Shown here in pieces: positions 53,546 through 58,326 of a stretch of DNA of 58,326 nucleotides; within the stretch, counting starts at the first letter, position 1; every line of letters begins with the position of its first letter. The stretch comes from Lysobacter arseniciresistens ZS79 (GTDB lineage: Bacteria > Pseudomonadota > Gammaproteobacteria > Xanthomonadales > Xanthomonadaceae), in NCBI RefSeq assembly GCF_000768335.1, contig NZ_AVPT01000016.1, positions 1 through 58,326 on the forward strand, read 5' to 3'. The position numbers and the translations under genes are program-made. The notes under the pieces are model-generated. The model was not told where the DNA came from, did no database searches, and was given only the letters and a program-made list of their open reading frames with translations.

Positions 53546-54651
53546 GCGCCATGACCTTGCCGCTCTCGACATTGCGCTTGGCAACGATTGCGTTCGCGAT
53601 CGGTCTGGCGCTGGGATCCGCGCCCGTTTCCGCCCAGGAGATGGACCACTCCAAGATGCAGATGCCGCCGGCGGCCACGCCGCCGCCCGTCAGGAAACCG
53701 GCGGTCAAAAAACCCGCGACCAGGAAGCCGGCGGCCAAACCTGCGACGGCGGCGAAGAAGCAGGTGGCCGACCCGCACGCCGGCCACGCCATGCCGGCGC
53801 CGGCAGCCGTCACCACGCCAGAGCCCACCGCCGTGGACCATGCGGCGATGGGCCATGACATGCCGATGCCGCAGGAGCCCGCGCAGCCGATGGACCATGC
53901 GGCGATGGGCCACGAAGGCATGATCATGGCTCCGACCGAACCGATCACGCCGATTCCGGCGCTGACCGAGGCCGATCGCATCGCTGCGGTGCCGCCGCCG
54001 GGCGGACACGCCGTGCACGACAATGCGATCCAGAGCTTCGTGCTGATCGACCGGCTGGAGACTTGGGACGCCGATTCCGGCACCGGCCTTGAGTGGAAAG
54101 GGCTGGGATGGGTCGGTACCGACCTCAACCGGCTGTGGGTGCGCAGCGAAGGCGAGCGCGTCGATGGCACCAACGAATCGGCCGATGTCGAAGTGCTGTA
54201 CGGCCGCAGCTTCGCGCCGTGGTGGGACGTGGTGGCCGGCGTCCGTCAGGACTTCGATCCCGGCTCGTCGCAGACGTTTGCCGCGATCGGCGTGCAGGGC
54301 CTGGCGCCGTACAAGTTCGAGGTCGAAGCCACCGCTTACATCGGCCAGTCCGGCCAGACCGGGGCGCGCCTGGAAGCCGAGTACGACACGCTGCTGACCA
54401 ACCGGCTGATCCTGCAGTGGCAGGTCGAGGCCGAGCTCTACGGCCAGGACGACGCCCGCCGCGGCATCGGCTCGGGCCTGAGCACGGCCGAGGCTGGCCT
54501 GCGCCTGCGCTACGAGATCCGCCGCGAGTTCGCGCCTTACATCGGCGTGGCCTGGGAGCGCGCATACGGCGGCACCGCGGACTTTCGCCGTGGCGAGGGC
54601 GATGACATCGACGATACCCGTCTCGTGGCGGGCCTGCGCATCTGGTTCTAG
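53542..54651 (+). CDS. copB: CopB, outer-membrane copper resistance protein (copy 2)
   Basis: A 369-residue CopB overlapping copA in ATGA form. A signal peptide ends near SAPVSA. Residues 40-150 have a Lys/Pro/Ala stretch ([18 protein letters not shown]) followed by a few MDHAAMGHD units, shorter than in copy 1. The barrel domain ([20 protein letters not shown] to the final LVAGLRIWF) is well conserved between the copies. The basic linker is absent from copy 1 and could interact with envelope polymers. Confidence 0.9.
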   Translation: MSAMTLPLSTLRLATIAFAIGLALGSAPVSAQEMDHSKMQMPPAATPPPVRKPAVKKPATRKPAAKPATAAKKQVADPHAGHAMPAPAAVTTPEPTAVDHAAMGHDMPMPQEPAQPMDHAAMGHEGMIMAPTEPITPIPALTEADRIAAVPPPGGHAVHDNAIQSFVLIDRLETWDADSGTGLEWKGLGWVGTDLNRLWVRSEGERVDGTNESADVEVLYGRSFAPWWDVVAGVRQDFDPGSSQTFAAIGVQGLAPYKFEVEATAYIGQSGQTGARLEAEYDTLLTNRLILQWQVEAELYGQDDARRGIGSGLSTAEAGLRLRYEIRREFAPYIGVAWERAYGGTADFRRGEGDDIDDTRLVAGLRIWF

Positions 54652-54663
54652 GAGATACATCCC

Positions 54664-55530
54664 ATGAGAAAGCACACCCAACACGTCATCACCGTCGCGA
54701 TCGTCCTGGGCGTCATCGCGATCGGCGCCGCCGCCTTTGCCTGGTCGGGCCTTTACAACATCGCCGCCGACGACCAGCACACCCGCCCGGTCTACGCGAT
54801 GCTCACGACCTTTCGTGAACGCTCGATCGCCGCGCGAGTCAAGGACCTGCAGCTCCCCGACGTGACCGACCCGGCGCGCATCCGCCAAGGCGCTGGCAAC
54901 TACAACGCCATGTGCACCGGATGCCACCTTGCACCGGGCATGGAGGAGACGGAACTGAGCAAGGGCCTGTATCCGGCGCCGCCGAACCTGACACAACACG
55001 AAGTCGATGCCACGGTCGCGTTCTGGGTCATCAAGCACGGCGTCAAGATGTCGGGCATGCCGGCTTGGGGCAAGAGCATGAGCGATGAGTACATCTGGAA
55101 CATGGCCGCGTTCCTGCAGCAGTTGCCCGATCTCGACGAAGAGCAGTACAAGGCGCTCGTCGCCACCAGCGGCGGGCACTCGCATGGCGGTGGCGAAACC
55201 CAGCCGCATGAGGAGCCCGCAGGTGTGCCGGACGATCACAGTGACATGCCGATGGAAGGCATGCCCATGGACGGGTCCGAGCCGCACGTCGACCCGCCGG
55301 GAACTCCACCCCACGACGATGGCGATGCGAGTGGCGCAGGCATGAAGATGGACGAGGCCAAACCACACCCGCATGCCCCAGGCACGCCGGCGCATGACGA
55401 CCAGGCGGCATCGGCTCCGAAAGCCGCCACCGCCAAGCCGGTCGTTCATCGCCATGCCGACGGCACCGTCGAGTCGCATCCGGTGCCGCCGTCCCCGCAG
55501 ACCGATGACGGTCATGACCACCAGCATTGA
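54664..55530 (+). CDS. Membrane-anchored cytochrome c of copper cluster 2
   Basis: A 288-residue paralogue of the cluster 1 cytochrome. An anchor helix spans about 10-30, the heme site CTGCH is at 84-88 and a Met lies in GMPAWGKSM. The tail from 170 is His/Met-rich (GGHSHGGGETQPHEE, DMPMEGMPMDG, HDHQH end). It follows copB by 12 bases. Conserved position in both clusters suggests it works with CopA/CopB. Confidence 0.82.
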   Translation: MRKHTQHVITVAIVLGVIAIGAAAFAWSGLYNIAADDQHTRPVYAMLTTFRERSIAARVKDLQLPDVTDPARIRQGAGNYNAMCTGCHLAPGMEETELSKGLYPAPPNLTQHEVDATVAFWVIKHGVKMSGMPAWGKSMSDEYIWNMAAFLQQLPDLDEEQYKALVATSGGHSHGGGETQPHEEPAGVPDDHSDMPMEGMPMDGSEPHVDPPGTPPHDDGDASGAGMKMDEAKPHPHAPGTPAHDDQAASAPKAATAKPVVHRHADGTVESHPVPPSPQTDDGHDHQH

Positions 55531-55572
55531 TCTTTTCAGGTGCTCAACCCGGGTGCCTTGTGGAGAACTGAC

Positions 55573-56070
55573 ATGACCACTCGAGACACCGTGCCGGCGG
55601 TGCTGGTCCACGCGTTGGCTACGTCACTGACGGCCTGTGCGCGCACGCCAAAACCGCCCGCACAGGATGTTGCGGCCACGACCGCGGCGTTGCCGCGGAT
55701 GGTGGTGCACAAGAGCCCCAGTTGCGTGTGCTGCGCCAAGTGGGTCAAGCACCTGCGTGAGGCAGGCTTCAGCGTCGATATCCGCAACGAGGGCAAACTC
55801 GAGCCGGTAAAGACCCGCTTGGGCGTGCCCGCCGCACAGCATTCCTGCCACACCGCGCAGGTCCGCGGCTATTTCGTGGAGGGTCATGTGCCGGTCGAGG
55901 ACATCAAACGGTTGCTGGTCGAGAAACCTTATGCCAGGGGACTTGCACTGGCTGGCATGCCGATGGGTTCGCCGGGCATGGAGAGTCCATCCGGTCGCAT
56001 CGAACCCTTCACCGTGTCGCTGGTCGGCCATGATGGATCTACCACGCCCTTCGCGCAGCACGGACGGTAG
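55573..56070 (+). CDS. DUF411 lipoprotein (copy 2)
   Basis: A 165-residue protein whose start region ATSLTACAR gives a lipobox-like Cys near residue 23. The DUF411 domain has HKSPSCVCCAKWVKHL, HSCHTAQV, GYFVEGHVPVEDI and GMPMGSPGMESP. It resembles copy 1 domain for domain but replaces CGCCG with CVCCA. ATG 55573 was chosen for the signal; an upstream in-frame ATG at 55540 is weaker. It occupies the slot held by the NTF2-like gene in cluster 1. Confidence 0.78.
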   Translation: MTTRDTVPAVLVHALATSLTACARTPKPPAQDVAATTAALPRMVVHKSPSCVCCAKWVKHLREAGFSVDIRNEGKLEPVKTRLGVPAAQHSCHTAQVRGYFVEGHVPVEDIKRLLVEKPYARGLALAGMPMGSPGMESPSGRIEPFTVSLVGHDGSTTPFAQHGR

Positions 56071-56153
56071 TTCGCAGACGCTATCACTCACTTGGGGGCG
56101 CACACGGACGCGCGGGGAATGTCCGTATCCATCCATCGCAAAGGAGATTGACC

Positions 56154-56504
56154 ATGACCCACCATGCCATCCACCGCGACAGCCAGATGCAGGCTTGCAT
56201 CGACGCCTGCACCGAGTGCCACGCTGTATGCCTGGAAACGATGAACTATTGCCTGTCCCAGGGCGGCCAGCACGCCGCTCCCGAGCACATCGCCCTGCTG
56301 TCGGCCTGCGCCGATATCTGTGCGACCAGCGCCGACGCCATGCTGACCGGCGCGAGCGTGTCCCCCGTGATCTGCGGTACCTGCGCCGAGGTCTGCCGCA
56401 AATGCGCACAATCGTGCGAACGCATGGGTGACGACGCCCAGATGAAACATTGCGCCGAGGTATGCATGCGCTGCGCCGAGAGCTGCGCGACGATGGTCGC
56501 GTAA
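56154..56504 (+). CDS. Four-helix-bundle copper-binding protein (Csp/DUF326 type, copy 2)
   Basis: A 116-residue cytosolic protein with Cys arrayed on four helices (CIDACTECHAVCLETMNYC, ACADICATSADAML, CGTCAEVCRKCAQSC, CAEVCMRCAESC). It is a close paralogue of the 30014-30367 product and should store Cu(I). ATG 56154 has AAGGAG upstream at ideal spacing. It ends the second copper cluster. Confidence 0.85.
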   Translation: MTHHAIHRDSQMQACIDACTECHAVCLETMNYCLSQGGQHAAPEHIALLSACADICATSADAMLTGASVSPVICGTCAEVCRKCAQSCERMGDDAQMKHCAEVCMRCAESCATMVA

Positions 56505-56564
56505 CGTTGTAACCGACTGTCCTGTTGGCCGCGGTCGACAGGACGGTCCTTCAAGGAAACCGCC

Positions 56565-56821
56565 ATGTATCCACCCGCCAATGAAGCTGCCGCGCGTACG
56601 ACCATCAACGTCGCCCGTGGGCTCGTGCTGCTCGCTGCGCTGGCCCTTCTGGGCGCATGGTTGAGCGAGCTTCGCACTGACAGGCGCTGTTCGGTCTAAG
56701 CCAGCAGCATTTGTTCAACGATGCGACGGTGCTCGCACTGCTCAGCATCGCCGTGTTCATCGATGCGTGGTTTCACCTGCGCTTGCCGGGCCGACGCCCC
56801 TCCCTGGATAAGTCCCGCTGA
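56565..56821 (+). pseudogene. Small two-helix membrane protein gene broken by a frameshift
   Basis: ATG 56565, after AAGGAAACC, opens MYPPANEAAARTTINVARGL followed by a hydrophobic helix, then stops at 56697-56699 after 44 codons. In another frame from about 56680 the text continues ALFGLSQQHLFNDATVLALL, then SIAVFIDAWFHLR and stops at TGA 56819. The parts together make an 85-residue protein with two helices. A one- or two-base indel near 56680 explains it, either real decay or a sequencing error. The family is not named. Confidence 0.6.
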
Positions 56822-57030
56822 ACAGATGGTTGCCGCAGACAAGACATGAGCAGGGCTTTCCTATCCCGTTCAGCGGTATGGACGGACCATTACTGTGCAA
56901 CGCAAACCCGCACATGAATCCCGTCAGCATTCGATCATAGATCAGCATTTCCCCATTCGCGTTCGATCCCATGAGCCGGATTGAACGTCTGCATCCCAGG
57001 CTCGATCAATCCCTCAAAGGAGTTTTTCGT

Positions 57031-57369
57031 ATGAAGATGTTTCGATCCGCACTCGCCCTGTCCCTGATGTTCGCCGCTGGCACGGCACTGGCCGCCGGTC
57101 ACGACCCGCAGACCACCAAACCGGCGTCGAACACCGCGCAGCAGGTGCCTGTGGACCACAGCAAGATGAAGATGGACGGCGCGATGCCCATGGACCACGG
57201 CAAGATGGCCGATGCCGAGTTCGTCAAGTTCGACCAGAACAAGGACGGCAAGATTTCCAAGTCCGAGGTTCCAGCCAAGCACGCAATGACGGCTCACTTC
57301 GGCATGCTCGACGCCGACAAGGACGGTAGCCTGAGCCAGGCCGAATTCGCCAAACATCACGAGATGTAA
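57031..57369 (+). CDS. Secreted EF-hand protein with Met/His metal motif
   Basis: A 112-residue protein with signal peptide (LALSLMFAAGTALA). After a short linker comes DHSKMKMDGAMPMDHGKM, like the copper-binding repeats of CopB, then two EF-hand loops DQNKDGKISKSE and DADKDGSLSQAE. It may bind both copper and calcium in the periplasm. AAAGGAG precedes ATG 57031. It stands alone, followed by a strong terminator. The 209 bases before it hold no gene. Confidence 0.8.
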   Translation: MKMFRSALALSLMFAAGTALAAGHDPQTTKPASNTAQQVPVDHSKMKMDGAMPMDHGKMADAEFVKFDQNKDGKISKSEVPAKHAMTAHFGMLDADKDGSLSQAEFAKHHEM

Positions 57370-57386
57370 GCGGAGCGACATCAGGA

Positions 57387-57410
57387 GGGCGGCGATCAGC
57401 CGCCCTTTTT
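57387..57410 (+). terminator. Rho-independent terminator after the EF-hand gene
   Basis: GGGCGGC (57387-57393) pairs with GCCGCCC (57399-57405) around loop GATCA and is followed by TTTTT (57406-57410). It starts 18 bases after the EF-hand stop. Strong stem and T-run make it a confident terminator. Confidence 0.85.
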
Positions 57411-57465
57411 GATGTGTGGAAGTCTTGTTGCGGTATCCAATCTGTCGGTCACACGCGGGAGCGCC

Positions 57466-58320
57466 ATGGGCGGTACGCAACTGGATTGCCTGATCATCGG
57501 TGCCGGCCCGGCCGGGCTGACCGCCGCGTTGTACCTGGCGCGCTATCGCCGCCGGATCGCGGTCGTCGATGCCGGCAACAGCCGCGCCGCATTGATTCCC
57601 GCCACGCACAATTACCCGGGCTTTCCCGATGGCATCCCCGGCAGGGATCTGCTGGTACGCCTTCAGGCCCAGGCCGCCCACTACGACGTGCAGGTGCGAC
57701 CGGATACCGTGGACGAACTTCGCCAGGACCAGGACGGCGGATTCACCGCCGCCATCGGGCCGGAGGGTGTTCGAGCGACGATGGTGTTGCTGGCCACAGG
57801 GGTGGTGGACCGCCAACCCGACAACGCTGCGCTGACCGACCTGCGTATCGCCACTCTGGCGGGCGTCGTTCGCTGGTGCCCGATCTGCGATGGCTTTGAG
57901 GTCCTGGATCAGGAAGTCGGGGTAATCGCCCCGGCGGATTCTGGTGTCGAGCACGCGCTGTTCTTGCGCACTTATGCGCGCCGGCTCACATTGATCGTGT
58001 CGCCAGGCGGCGCGCCCCTAACGGCGGCAGACAGAACCCGCCTGCAGGCAGTCGGCATCCGGGTGGTGGAGACGCCCATCGCGCAAATCCGGCTGACCGC
58101 CGCCCATCAGATCGTCGTCGGCTTCGAGGACGGAGTCGAATCGAGGTTCGAGGCGTTGTACCCGATGCTGGGCTGCACCGCGCAATCGAAGCTGGCCACC
58201 CGGCTGGGAGCGCGCTGCGATGACAAGGGCGAGTTGCTCGTGGATGACCACCAGCGCACCACAGTGCCGGGACTGTACGCCGCCGGGGACCTGGTCGAGG
58301 GTCGGCAGGGATTCGTGTAA
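57466..58320 (+). CDS. Thioredoxin-reductase-like FAD/NAD(P)H oxidoreductase, 3' end cut
   Basis: About 284 residues visible. The FAD-binding GxGxxG is in [17 protein letters not shown], the redox pair in [10 protein letters not shown], and the second FAD motif in [15 protein letters not shown]. In the NAD region [12 protein letters not shown] lacks the usual GGGxxA glycines, so nucleotide binding may be atypical. Family members run about 25 residues past GDxVEG with an NQISVAxGQ helix; here the frame turns into RQGFV-stop at the terminal repeat. The gene is therefore interrupted by the IS end. ATG 57466 starts the Rossmann fold directly. Confidence 0.8.
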   Translation: MGGTQLDCLIIGAGPAGLTAALYLARYRRRIAVVDAGNSRAALIPATHNYPGFPDGIPGRDLLVRLQAQAAHYDVQVRPDTVDELRQDQDGGFTAAIGPEGVRATMVLLATGVVDRQPDNAALTDLRIATLAGVVRWCPICDGFEVLDQEVGVIAPADSGVEHALFLRTYARRLTLIVSPGGAPLTAADRTRLQAVGIRVVETPIAQIRLTAAHQIVVGFEDGVESRFEALYPMLGCTAQSKLATRLGARCDDKGELLVDDHQRTTVPGLYAAGDLVEGRQGFV

Positions 58321-58326
58321 AAAACA
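58297..58326. repeat. Right terminal inverted repeat, probable tip of an IS256-like element
   Basis: Begins GAGGGTCGGCAGGGATTCGT and ends in TAAAAAACA; it is the inverted partner of bases 1-30 with one mismatch. It breaks the oxidoreductase gene just after the conserved GDLVEG segment. The IS body would continue to the right. Confidence 0.75.

Noticed and set aside
1-58326. TGT...ACA termini as ends of a Tn7/tni-type transposon spanning the window
   Set aside because: The tni genes are internal, no repeated transposase-binding sites lie near the edges, and both edges break genes within the repeat; IS tips explain this better.
1-58326. CRISPR arrays, tRNA or rRNA genes, replication origin
   Set aside because: No regularly spaced direct repeats, no cloverleaf or rRNA-like stretches, and no Rep/ParA genes or iterons recognised.

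Overview
The window is a GC-rich, gene-dense accessory segment, most likely from a gamma-proteobacterium of the Xanthomonadaceae (Xanthomonas / Stenotrophomonas / Lysobacter / Luteimonas group). Pointers are the copL-copA-copB gene order, the TnpS/TnpT recombination pair, a DUF4124 gene beside an M28 peptidase of very high GC, and the arsJ-associated GAPDH arsenic operon. It looks like a plasmid or genomic-island segment built from several mobile elements and loaded with metal resistance and phage defence. No rRNA or tRNA gene, CRISPR array, replication initiator or conjugation gene set was recognised.

Edges. The first 30 and last 30 bases are inverted copies of each other with one mismatch, and each cuts a gene (a HAD-like phosphatase on the left, a thioredoxin-reductase-like enzyme on the right). 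I read them as the tips of two copies of one insertion sequence, IS256-like in style, lying just outside the window, so the window runs from IS to IS.

0-3.1 kb: HAD-like gene, BPSL0761-family gene, then divergent tnpT and tnpS with the recombination region between them. 3.1-11.4 kb: a defence island of lower GC. It has a HEPN-domain protein with an SMC-like ATPase, an ADP-ribosyltransferase-like protein with an unknown partner, and a complete Pycsar pair (membrane effector plus pyrimidine cyclase). The last two modules are separated by a repeat with core TACCCYCGATA. A fourth copy of the repeat lies far away, next to tniQ.

11.9-19 kb: HAD hydrolase, then arsenic genes. arsR-arsB-two arsC-GAPDH-arsJ run left, and arsH with a truncated glutaredoxin-type arsC run right, from a shared 24-bp operator-like palindrome. 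19.2-29.3 kb: copper export, comprising an HMA chaperone, a DUF411 protein, a P1B ATPase, a CusCBA-type RND efflux pump and a CusF-like lipoprotein. 29.4-35.5 kb (minus strand): copL-copA-copB-cytochrome c-NTF2-like-Csp-like copper cluster and a DUF305 protein.

35.8-39.5 kb: transposition genes tniA-tniB-tniQ with no resolvase. 39.7-41.97 kb: chromosome-like block (DUF4124, M28 peptidase, truncated outer-membrane protein) stranded between two mobile elements. 41.97-46.6 kb: Tn3-family transposase tnpA, its regulator tnpC and a second tyrosine recombinase. 46.8-50.9 kb: a DUF4396-multicopper oxidase fusion, a DUF2231 protein and a sorbosone-dehydrogenase-like lipoprotein. 51.1-56.5 kb: a second, diverged and inverted copL-copA-copB-cytochrome c-DUF411-Csp-like cluster. 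56.5-58.3 kb: a frameshifted membrane gene, an EF-hand/Met-His protein and the cut oxidoreductase.

Together the genes cover cytoplasmic Cu(I) export, periplasmic Cu oxidation and sequestration, periplasm-to-outside Cu export, arsenate reduction, arsenite extrusion, 1-arseno-3-phosphoglycerate export and organoarsenical oxidation. A three-module anti-phage island sits beside a transposon recombinase.
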